Below, piece by piece: positions 20,342 to 27,785 of a stretch of DNA of 30,100 bases. A program made the translations under genes and the position numbers. The stretch lies in IMG/VR virus record IMGVR_UViG_3300021085_000141, positions 1 to 30,100 of that record; one strand, given 5' to 3'. The notes beneath the pieces were generated by a model that did no database searches, was not told the origin of the DNA, and saw only the letters and a program-made list of their open reading frames with translations. This DNA comes from a virus. The stretch's first letter is position 1, and each line of letters starts with the position of its first letter.

Positions 20342-20803
20342 ATGATCGATGTGTTGATGCTGGCGGGAGCCGTGTCGCAGGTGGCTGGTGCCATCAGTTC
20401 TTCAGTACAAGCTGGAAAAGATTTAACATCAATCATGCCCCTAGCAGGTAGATTGGCTAAACTAGATTCAGAGATTCAGTTGGCTGATGCTGGTAAGCAT
20501 AGATCTTTTATCAGTAAACTAGGAGCACCTGCAGAAGAAGCTATGGCTATTGCTCAAGCAAAGGCCAAGCATAAAGAAGCTATGGATGAACTCAGGTCTG
20601 TCTGTAGACTATATGGACCTTCAGGGTTTTGGGATTCCTTTCAGAAGGAACTCACTGCAGCCCGTGTCCGACATAAAGAAGAGTTAGAACGAAAAGCAAA
20701 AGCTAGAGACCAACTGGTCTGGGGTATTAGCCTCACCTTTGGTGTCTTAATATTCTTAGCTGGAACTGCAGCTATGATTTATTTTGCAGCGGAATTAGCT
20801 TGA
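20342..20803 (+). CDS. Membrane-anchored coiled-coil protein, 153 aa
   Basis: The product has a small-residue hydrophobic N-terminus (VLMLAGAVSQVAGAISSSV, 4-22), a long charged helical middle rich in Ala, Lys and Glu (about 60-122, including AQAKAKHKEAMDEL and RHKEELERKAKARDQ), and one clear transmembrane segment (126-149, VWGISLTFGVLIFLAG). It sits between scaffold and capsid, where T7 has no equivalent. ATG 20342 follows AGGGGTAAGTA. Lysis, membrane or virion roles are possible; none can be assigned. The layout is not that of a typical small holin because of the long charged part. Confidence 0.72.
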   Translation: MIDVLMLAGAVSQVAGAISSSVQAGKDLTSIMPLAGRLAKLDSEIQLADAGKHRSFISKLGAPAEEAMAIAQAKAKHKEAMDELRSVCRLYGPSGFWDSFQKELTAARVRHKEELERKAKARDQLVWGISLTFGVLIFLAGTAAMIYFAAELA

Positions 20804-20934
20804 GAGGAAACTGACATGCCTCGTTAGGCAGTCGAACTAGACCGATGAACACTCAGACCGGATGCGTCCGACAATCTTTGTAAGTAAGAGTGAAAGTTAT
20901 TTCCCTTTTAATTTATTCCAAGGATTTGTTTATA
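20804..20934 (+). promoter_or_regulatory. Capsid leader with two hairpins and a possible phage promoter
   Basis: The 131-base gap before the capsid holds TGCCT-CGTT-AGGCA (20817-20830) and CGGA-TGCG-TCCG (20859-20870) as short hairpins. CGTTAGGCAGTCGAACTAG (20822-20840) shares the TTAGG start and the ACTA region with the four promoter copies but not the central TTGCACC, so it is only a weak candidate for a capsid promoter. A three-codon frame with a good ribosome binding site lies at 20816-20827. High capsid expression in T7 depends on a promoter at this position. Confidence 0.35.
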
Positions 20935-21897
20935 ATGGCAAACGCAACAGCATCACGCTTAGGCGTGGTAAATGGAGCAGCGGCAAGTAACTATGCAACA
21001 GCTAACGCTCTATTCCTGAAAGTATTCGCAGGTGAAGTCCTGACTGCTTTCGATGAAACTAACGTAATGAAAGATCTTCATACCTCACGCACAATCGCGT
21101 CTGGTAAATCAGCATCTTTCCCAGTGACAGGTAAAGCTAACGCAGCTTACCACACTGTAGGTACTCCATTGCTGGGTACTCAAGCAATCAAGCACAACGA
21201 AATCGTAATCAACATCGATGACGTACTTATTGCTGACACATTTATCGCGGATATCGATCAAGCTAAGAATCACTATGATGTACGCGCTGAGTATAGCCGC
21301 CTCTTGGGTATGGCTTTGGCGAAGGAATTTGACACTCGTACAATGCGTGTAGGTGTATTAGCCGCTCGTTCAGCCGCAACTATCACAGGTCAGAACGGTG
21401 GTTCTGCTTTGACTGATGCAGACGCTGCAACTAACGGTGCATCATTGGCTGCTTCTATCTTTGAAGCTGCTAAAGTATTGGATGAGAAAGACGTTCCTGA
21501 AAATGAGCGTGTGGCTCTCGTAGCCCCTGCACAATACTACAACTTGGTACAGACTACTGATGTCATTAACCGTGACTTTGGTGGTGCTGGTGTATACGCC
21601 GATGGTACTGTTCTGCGCGTTGCAGGTATTCAGATTGTTAAGACTAACAACCTGCCTTCAAGCAACATTTCAGCCGTGTCTGGCGAGAACAACACCTACT
21701 CAGGTGACTTCTCGAACACAGTAGCACTGGTTATGCAGAAGCAAGCTGTAGGTACTGTGAAGCTCATGGACCTCGCAGTCGAGCGCACTTCAGGTGACTT
21801 TGAAGTCATGTACCAAGGTACACTGATGGCTGCTAAGTATGCGATGGGCCACGGCGTATTGCGTCCAGAATGTGCAGTAGAAATTAAGTCTGCTTAA
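20935..21897 (+). CDS. Major capsid protein, gp10-like
   Basis: The 320-aa product starts MANATASRLGVVNGAAASNY and has the T7-group pattern: ALFLKVFAGEVLTAFDETNV near residue 22-41, GKSASFPVTGKANAAYHTVG, NEIVINIDDVLIADTFIADI and the C-terminal QAVGTVKLMDLAVERTSGDF. It builds the icosahedral head, probably with the HK97 fold. I chose ATG 20935 because AAGGAT lies upstream and the start matches the family; a longer frame beginning near 20890 would add unlike residues. The product is a little shorter than T7 gp10A (345 aa). Codons look more optimised here (many GCT, GTA, GGT) than in neighbours, fitting high expression. A strong terminator follows. Confidence 0.96.
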   Translation: MANATASRLGVVNGAAASNYATANALFLKVFAGEVLTAFDETNVMKDLHTSRTIASGKSASFPVTGKANAAYHTVGTPLLGTQAIKHNEIVINIDDVLIADTFIADIDQAKNHYDVRAEYSRLLGMALAKEFDTRTMRVGVLAARSAATITGQNGGSALTDADAATNGASLAASIFEAAKVLDEKDVPENERVALVAPAQYYNLVQTTDVINRDFGGAGVYADGTVLRVAGIQIVKTNNLPSSNISAVSGENNTYSGDFSNTVALVMQKQAVGTVKLMDLAVERTSGDFEVMYQGTLMAAKYAMGHGVLRPECAVEIKSA

Positions 21898-21906
21898 TTC
21901 TTCTTT

Positions 21907-21945
21907 GGGTCAGTCCTATTTGGGCTGGCCCATTTTTTTCTTTTC
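21907..21945 (+). terminator. Terminator after capsid (T-phi equivalent)
   Basis: A 10-bp stem with G-T pairs, 21907-21916 with 21922-21931, closes a TATTT loop and is followed by ATTTTTTTCTTTTC. Both strength and place match the T7 terminator T-phi, just after the capsid gene. It should lower, not abolish, transcription of the tail and internal protein genes. Confidence 0.88.
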
Positions 21946-21954
21946 GAGGTAACT

Positions 21955-22545
21955 ATGGCAATACCAAGCGCAATGACCGAATTAGAAGCGGTCAACATTC
22001 TTCTAACTACTATTGGTGAAGCTCCTGTTAATACGCTTACTGGTAACCAAGTCACCGATGTAACAATAGCAAATCAAGTAATTAATGAATCGAGTAGAGA
22101 AGTTCAGTCTATGGGCTGGCACTTCAATACAGAATATAGTGTTCCCTTAACTCCAGACATTAGTAATCAAATACCCCTTCCAGCTAATATAGCGAGGATT
22201 GATAGTAGGGATTATGATATTGTCATACGAGAGGGTAAGCTGTTCAACCTGTTAGATCGTACTTACACGTTTAACTCGAAGATACTTGCTGACATTGTAT
22301 ATTTTCAAGATTTCTTAGTTCTCCCAGAGATAGCCAAGAAGTACATAACTGCCCGTGCAGCCCGTATATACGCAGATCGGATGATTAACTCATCAACCAT
22401 AAATCAAATGACATCCCGTGATGAAGAGAAGGCCCTGATGGACCTGAAGGCATACGAGGGTGATACAGCCGATTACAACATGATGGATAATTATTCAGTA
22501 GCTCGTGTTCTTAACCGTGGGTTTAATCAGAGGATACTAATGTAA
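21955..22545 (+). CDS. Tail tubular protein A (gp11-like)
   Basis: The 196-aa protein begins MAIPSAMTELEAVNILLTTI and continues GEAPVNTLTGNQVTDVTIAN, then SREVQSMGWHFNTEYSVPLT, patterns characteristic of T7-group gp11, which forms the adaptor ring between portal and nozzle. Length equals T7 gp11 (196 aa). ATG 21955 follows CGAGGTAA. The last A of its TAA is the A of the next gene's ATG (TAATG at 22543-22547), so the two tail proteins are made together. It is located right after the capsid terminator, as in T7. Confidence 0.95.
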   Translation: MAIPSAMTELEAVNILLTTIGEAPVNTLTGNQVTDVTIANQVINESSREVQSMGWHFNTEYSVPLTPDISNQIPLPANIARIDSRDYDIVIREGKLFNLLDRTYTFNSKILADIVYFQDFLVLPEIAKKYITARAARIYADRMINSSTINQMTSRDEEKALMDLKAYEGDTADYNMMDNYSVARVLNRGFNQRILM

Positions 22546-24905
22546 TGTCTCTCATCAGTTCTGCTATACCAAATTTAGTTCAAGGTGTTTCACAACAGTC
22601 TCCATCTCTACGTCTATCTAGTCAGGCAGAACTACAAGAGAATGCATTCCCCTCATTGGTAGAAGGTCTGCAGAAGAGACCACCTTTAGAACATACATCG
22701 ATCTTGAGTAATACAACTACTGCAGGGTCTTTCATTCACTTGATTAACAGAGATGCCACAGAGCGGTATTTCATGTTCATCAATGCATCGAACCAGATAA
22801 GTATATCGGATCTAGCAGGTAACGCTAAGACAGTTACATATCCTGATGGCACTACTTATCTTGACTCAAGTAATCCTACTGCAGACTTCAGGGCTGTTAC
22901 AGTTGCTGATTACACCTTCATAGTGAACTCAACTAAAACAGTTGCTATGAACACTGCAACAACCCCTCTGTTTCCCTTCACGGGTTTGATTGCTGTTAAG
23001 CAAGGTGACTACAACCAAAGATACTCAGTGTATCTCGATAATGCTTTAGCGGCCAATATCACTACAAGCTCAACAGATCAGACAGAAACTAGAACAACTA
23101 GCATTGCTACTCGTTTAGCTGCAGCTATCAATGGTGTCTCAGGTTTCACTTCGTATGCTGATGGTAGTACGGTTGTTATAACCAAAACTGGGAATGCCTT
23201 ATTTGATATGGCAACCTATGATAGCTTGGGTGACACAGGGTTATCCGCTACATCAGGCACAGTTCAAAGGTTTGACGAATTACCACAACAAGCGCCTCAT
23301 GGGTTTATTGCTCATGTTCAAGGTGACCAGACAAATAACTTTGATGATTACTATGTTAAGTTTGTTGCTGATGACGCCAACAAGGTTTCTAGTGGTACTT
23401 ACATTGAGACAGTAAAGCCTAACATAACCTACGAACTTAACGCTTCTACAATGCCTCACCTGCTAATCAGACAGGCTGATGGTTCATTCACACTAGAGGA
23501 AGCTAATTGGGGTGATAGGGCTGCAGGGGATGAGACATCGATTCCAGAGCCAACCTTCGTTGGTCAAAAGATTTCTGATGTATTTTTCTTTCAGAACCGT
23601 CTAGGTCTTCTATCAGGTGAGAATGTAATTCTATCTCGTACTTCTCAGTATTTTGATTTCTTTGGTAAGACTGCGAGAGCTTTGTTAGATGACGATCCGA
23701 TTGACATAGCTGCGAGTCACACAAAGGTTTCTGTACTAAGACATGCCGTACCTTTTGACCGGAAGCTTTTACTCTTCTCTGACCAGACACAATTCATATT
23801 CAAGGGTGGGGATTTTCTTACTCCTAAGAATACTTCAATTAGCCAGACCACAGAGTATGAGGCAAGTACAACAGCTAAACCTGCAGCCGCTGGTAGTGTT
23901 GTGTATTTCCCTGCAGACCGTGGAGGCTTTACGTCGATCAGAGAATATTACGTTATTGATGATACAGATCGATCAGATGCACAGGACATAACAAGCCATG
24001 TATCTAAATACGTTCCTGATAATGTCTTTGAGATGGCTGCGAGTACATCAGAGAATGCTCTGGTTTGTCTAACATCTACAGAGACCAGTGCGATGTATGT
24101 TTACAAATGGCACTTCTCTGGTCGAGAGAAGATGCAGTCAGCTTGGTTTAAGTATAGTTTTAATGGACTGCAGATACTTAACGCTGAGTTCATTGGTAGT
24201 GCTTTATATGTAGTAGGTAATAAGGATAATAAGACTATCTTATATACCATGAACTTTGACTCAGGTAGGTTTGACACTAATCAAGATTATGTGACCAGAT
24301 TAGACTTCAGGTTAAGTGAAACTGATTGCACTCGTGTTTATGATTCAACGGCAGACACAACTGCTATTACTTTGCCTGTAACCTTAACCACACCAGTTAT
24401 AGTAACTCGTGGAGCTAATCAGGGTAACATCATAACTAACACAGGCTCATCGAATGTACTGACAGTAATAGGTGATAAATCAGCTACAGAATTCTTTATA
24501 GGTGAGAAGTATACAATGACCTATGAGTTCTCTGAGCCAACGATGAAAGAACCTACAGCCAAAGGTGGGCGCGTAGCTATTACAGGTGGACGGTTACAGA
24601 TCAAGCACTGGCTGTTGAGATATCAAGACTCCGGTGATTTCACTGCTAAGGTACTACCTCGACACAGACCCTTACAATCCTACGGGCTTGGCGGTTCGTT
24701 TGATTACACAGGTCGTGTAGTCGGCGGCGGTGCAGGTGTACTTGGTACAACCACACTAGCCTCAGGTGACTTTAGGTTTCCTATTATGTCAAAGGCAGAC
24801 AGGCTGAGTGTAATCATCGAAAGTGATAGCCACCTGCCCTGCCAGTTCCTATCGGCTGAGTGGGAAGGTTCAATGCACATCAGATCAAGAAGAGTAAATG
24901 GATAA
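22545..24905 (+). CDS. Tail tubular protein B (gp12-like nozzle)
   Basis: The 786-aa protein should form the hexameric tail nozzle. The N-terminus has SSAIPNLVQGVSQQSPSLRL (5-24), then ENAFPSLVEGLQKRPP, the classic opening of gp12. FFFQNRLGLLSGENVILSRT (about 347-366) is another family hallmark, and the end carries FRFPIMSKADRLSVIIESDS followed by SAEWEGSMHIRSRRV. Length agrees with T7 gp12 (794 aa). It is coupled to tail tubular protein A and overlaps the next gene by 8 bases. No frameshift or truncation is seen. Confidence 0.96.
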   Translation: MSLISSAIPNLVQGVSQQSPSLRLSSQAELQENAFPSLVEGLQKRPPLEHTSILSNTTTAGSFIHLINRDATERYFMFINASNQISISDLAGNAKTVTYPDGTTYLDSSNPTADFRAVTVADYTFIVNSTKTVAMNTATTPLFPFTGLIAVKQGDYNQRYSVYLDNALAANITTSSTDQTETRTTSIATRLAAAINGVSGFTSYADGSTVVITKTGNALFDMATYDSLGDTGLSATSGTVQRFDELPQQAPHGFIAHVQGDQTNNFDDYYVKFVADDANKVSSGTYIETVKPNITYELNASTMPHLLIRQADGSFTLEEANWGDRAAGDETSIPEPTFVGQKISDVFFFQNRLGLLSGENVILSRTSQYFDFFGKTARALLDDDPIDIAASHTKVSVLRHAVPFDRKLLLFSDQTQFIFKGGDFLTPKNTSISQTTEYEASTTAKPAAAGSVVYFPADRGGFTSIREYYVIDDTDRSDAQDITSHVSKYVPDNVFEMAASTSENALVCLTSTETSAMYVYKWHFSGREKMQSAWFKYSFNGLQILNAEFIGSALYVVGNKDNKTILYTMNFDSGRFDTNQDYVTRLDFRLSETDCTRVYDSTADTTAITLPVTLTTPVIVTRGANQGNIITNTGSSNVLTVIGDKSATEFFIGEKYTMTYEFSEPTMKEPTAKGGRVAITGGRLQIKHWLLRYQDSGDFTAKVLPRHRPLQSYGLGGSFDYTGRVVGGGAGVLGTTTLASGDFRFPIMSKADRLSVIIESDSHLPCQFLSAEWEGSMHIRSRRVNG

Positions 24906-25368
24906 ATATCTAACACCTACAACGGTTGAAGATATCGATTACCTTTCCCCTAGACTAAGACAAGCAGATATAGATGAGTGTTCCGCTGCAACAGGTAAGC
25001 CTGTGCGGGATGCTCTCTACACTGGTCTGTTAGCTGGAGACATCACCCTGACCCTTAGAACCTCAACAGGTCTGAGGGTGGGTGTATGCGGTGTCGTACC
25101 TTCACCAACAATGGACGCAGGGGTTGTCTGGATGACAGCAACAGATGACATCTATCAACATCAGATGACCTTTCTGCGTAAAAGTAAGGCAGCACTGGAG
25201 TACCTATCAGATGGGTACTTGGCGCTGTTTAACTGCGTCGATGCTCGAAATCACCTACACATAAAGTGGCTGAAATGGATGGGCTTCACGTTCATTCAAA
25301 AGCACGAAAAGTATGGGGCTGAACAGAGGCCCTTCTACGAATTTCTAAGGATAAGCAAAAATGTGTGA
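24898..25368 (+). CDS. Internal virion protein A (gp13-like, DUF2833)
   Basis: The 156-aa product has a GNAT-like layout: PTTVEDIDYLSPRLRQADID at the N-terminus, strands around LTLRTSTGLRVGVCGVVPSP and GVVWMTATDDIY, a helix with FLRKSKAALEYLSDGY, then LFNCVDARNHLHIKWLKWMG and FTFIQK, close to the acetyltransferase end pattern. T7 gp13 and the phage DUF2833 family share this fold and place. In T7, gp13 is needed for virion maturation although it is not a major part of the particle. Acetyltransferase activity is unproven. It overlaps genes on both sides by 8 bases. Confidence 0.85.
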   Translation: MDKYLTPTTVEDIDYLSPRLRQADIDECSAATGKPVRDALYTGLLAGDITLTLRTSTGLRVGVCGVVPSPTMDAGVVWMTATDDIYQHQMTFLRKSKAALEYLSDGYLALFNCVDARNHLHIKWLKWMGFTFIQKHEKYGAEQRPFYEFLRISKNV

Positions 25369-25972
25369 ACCAGTAACAATGGCATTGGCTACGGCTGGCG
25401 CAGGTATGACAGGCGCTACTGTAGGTGCAGTAGGGTCAGCGGCTGCAGCCTCTCAGGCAGCACTAGCAATTCAAGGTATTAGTGCAGCAACTGGAGTATT
25501 AGGTGCTATAGATGCCTCTAATAAGCAGAACGCTGCAGTAGCTCAAAACGCCCAATCAGCTAAGGATGCCTATTTCCTAAAATCAAAACAATCAAACCTA
25601 CAGATCCTACAAGAACAAAAACAAGCATCTCAACAGAAGCAAGACGCTGACCTCAAAGCTATGAAGGCACAGGGTACTGCAAGCGCAGCGGCGGCTGGTG
25701 CTGGTGTTCAAGGCGTGGACGTAGCTAGATTAATTAATGACTTCGAGCGGTCTGAGGGTGTCCTAGCAGATAGGATTTCTCAGCGCCTAGAAGGTATGCA
25801 AGCTCAGAACGAAATGAACAAGCTGGCATATCAGACAGAAGCAACAAACAGAGTTAATTCAATGCAGCCCGTAGGGTTCGCTGAAACCTTATTCAATGTC
25901 GTGGAACCCATAGCAGGTTTCGGACTTAATTATATGGATGAGTCAAACAGACTAGCAAGCTTGGAGGCGTGA
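25361..25972 (+). CDS. Internal virion protein B (gp14-like)
   Basis: The 203-aa protein is Ala/Gln-rich. After MCEPVTM it has a small-residue hydrophobic stretch (about 8-50) that may insert in membrane, then a long helical or coiled-coil region (60-105, NLQILQEQKQASQQKQDADL), a short Gly/Ala segment (GTASAAAAGAGVQGVD) and a second helical part. T7 gp14 (196 aa) has the same size, composition and place; it is ejected into the outer membrane as part of the DNA channel. The start overlaps the previous gene by 8 bases. Identification rests on order and composition. Confidence 0.85.
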   Translation: MCEPVTMALATAGAGMTGATVGAVGSAAAASQAALAIQGISAATGVLGAIDASNKQNAAVAQNAQSAKDAYFLKSKQSNLQILQEQKQASQQKQDADLKAMKAQGTASAAAAGAGVQGVDVARLINDFERSEGVLADRISQRLEGMQAQNEMNKLAYQTEATNRVNSMQPVGFAETLFNVVEPIAGFGLNYMDESNRLASLEA

Positions 25973-25973
25973 T

Positions 25974-27773
25974 ATGGCTAGAGCAGTAGTCGGTAACCCC
26001 TTCGAGAACCAAATACCAACTGTAAGCCCTACGGCTCAACCAGTGGATATATACCAACGGGGTGTCGTTAAGAATAGCACCTTCGCATCACTAGCTGAGA
26101 ACCTCTCACGGTTAAGCCAGAAAGCTGACAGAGCTTTCGGTAACGTAGAGAAGCGAGCGGCTGAACGTGAGTTCGCTGAAGGACAAGAATTATATAACAA
26201 GACCCGTCTGTCTATCGGGGATGCAGTACGAGAAGGTATCATCGATGAAGGTGAAAGCCCCTACCTGAGAAAAGGTTATCGTGTATCCCAGCTAAACGTA
26301 CTGGCAAACAAGTATGCTACAGATCTAAACGTAGCTCTGGAAGCTCAACAGCTTTACAAGAATGGTAACCCTGCAGCGGCTGCAAAGTTCTCTCAGAATT
26401 TCTACGACAAGTTTGTGGAAGCTAACGATCTGTCAGCCTTTGCTCCTACAGAACTGGCTGAGTTCCTTACGCCAACCACACAGAAGGCTAATGCAGCTTT
26501 CATATCTTCTTGGAAAACTAAGAATATCAGTTGGCAGCGGGAACAGAATTACATCCAGCTACAAGAAGAGATCGGTGTATATACTAATAGTTTATATGAT
26601 GGCACACCAACTTCTGAAGACAAGAAGACAGCTTTAAGCACATGGATACAAAGTAAACTAGATGGTGCTGAAGCTAATGGGATGGACCGCCAGAAGGTCA
26701 ATAAAGCTATCGTAGATGCTGTTATAATTACAGCACTTGAAAACAATGATTTAGATCGACTTAAAGTCTTAGATACTATCAAGGCTGGAACTGGTTTTCT
26801 TGGTGATAGGGTTGATGTTCGTAAGGCCATGCTGAGTGCGGAGAATACTATTCAATCAGCTAAGGCGGCTAAATCAGCTTTAGAACTTAAACAGGAAGCT
26901 GCGGATCTTAAAAAGAAACGTGGTGTATATGTCACTGGAGCACTGGCCGCTGCTATTGATGTTAGGAATGCAGGAACTGAAGAAGAGCGACAGAACGCCC
27001 AAGACGTACTTGATAAATCTCTTCTTCAGCTTGGAGCGTTAGGTTTAAACGGTGACCAAGAGGCTGCTAATCAGGCAAGAATTGCAATTAACTTTTTCGA
27101 CACTATGGAAAAATATGCAGACTCTGAAACTAAGAGAGATGAATTAGCATCAGCACAAGCATTCAATGAAATTATAAGATCAAAATCTTATGAAGAGGCT
27201 TTATTAGCTGGAGTAAAGGCTATGCAGAATGGCGATTTGACAGTCAATGAAGCCAGTAGTCTGGTTGATAGGGTAAATAGAAGATTGAAAGCTGGTTTTA
27301 TTGCTGAAGATATGGATACTCCAAGGCACCCAGCAAAAATAAACTTAGATCTTTTAATAAATACTGCAACATCCAAGATTACTGAGAGCCTTTTAAGTTT
27401 CAATGCACAAATGTCAGATGAGGCTACAGCGTCAATTATAGCACCTTTAAAAGAGAAGATTTATGATGAGTATTCTCAAGTGTACATGGATTGGAAATAC
27501 GATTTTAAAGATAAAGAAGGTAGATTGCCTAATGCTGGGGAAGCTAGAAAGCAGTCTACTATTATTAAAACCGAATTAGCTCAAGTGTTTGTGGAACCTG
27601 CAATCCAGAAGTCACTACAGGATTATCTTAATAAAATTGAAACAGACAGATTTACTCCGGAACAATTAGCTAAACGAGCAATAGATGCAGCTTTAGCTGG
27701 GGGTGAGGAGTTTGATAGGGGATTAGAAGAATCCTTAGACCCTTCACGCGATATAAACCAACAAGATTTTTAA
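25974..27773 (+). CDS. Internal virion protein C (gp15-like)
   Basis: The 599-aa product starts MARAVVGNPFENQIPTVSPT, has LSRLSQKADRAFGNVEKRAA near residue 43, and is then almost wholly helical and charged, as expected for T7 gp15 (747 aa), which forms the periplasmic part of the ejection channel. Order between gp14-like and gp16-like genes supports the call; direct similarity is hard to judge by eye. It is shorter than T7 gp15. From about 26880 to 27770 the DNA is more AT-rich than the neighbouring genes. ATG 25974 starts one base after the previous stop. Confidence 0.85.
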   Translation: MARAVVGNPFENQIPTVSPTAQPVDIYQRGVVKNSTFASLAENLSRLSQKADRAFGNVEKRAAEREFAEGQELYNKTRLSIGDAVREGIIDEGESPYLRKGYRVSQLNVLANKYATDLNVALEAQQLYKNGNPAAAAKFSQNFYDKFVEANDLSAFAPTELAEFLTPTTQKANAAFISSWKTKNISWQREQNYIQLQEEIGVYTNSLYDGTPTSEDKKTALSTWIQSKLDGAEANGMDRQKVNKAIVDAVIITALENNDLDRLKVLDTIKAGTGFLGDRVDVRKAMLSAENTIQSAKAAKSALELKQEAADLKKKRGVYVTGALAAAIDVRNAGTEEERQNAQDVLDKSLLQLGALGLNGDQEAANQARIAINFFDTMEKYADSETKRDELASAQAFNEIIRSKSYEEALLAGVKAMQNGDLTVNEASSLVDRVNRRLKAGFIAEDMDTPRHPAKINLDLLINTATSKITESLLSFNAQMSDEATASIIAPLKEKIYDEYSQVYMDWKYDFKDKEGRLPNAGEARKQSTIIKTELAQVFVEPAIQKSLQDYLNKIETDRFTPEQLAKRAIDAALAGGEEFDRGLEESLDPSRDINQQDF

Positions 27774-27785
27774 TAGGAAGCTATC

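Noticed and set aside
20890-20934. Upstream start for the capsid gene
   Set aside because: The extra 15 residues are hydrophobic and unlike the family; ATG 20935 has AAGGAT upstream and the expected MANA-type start.
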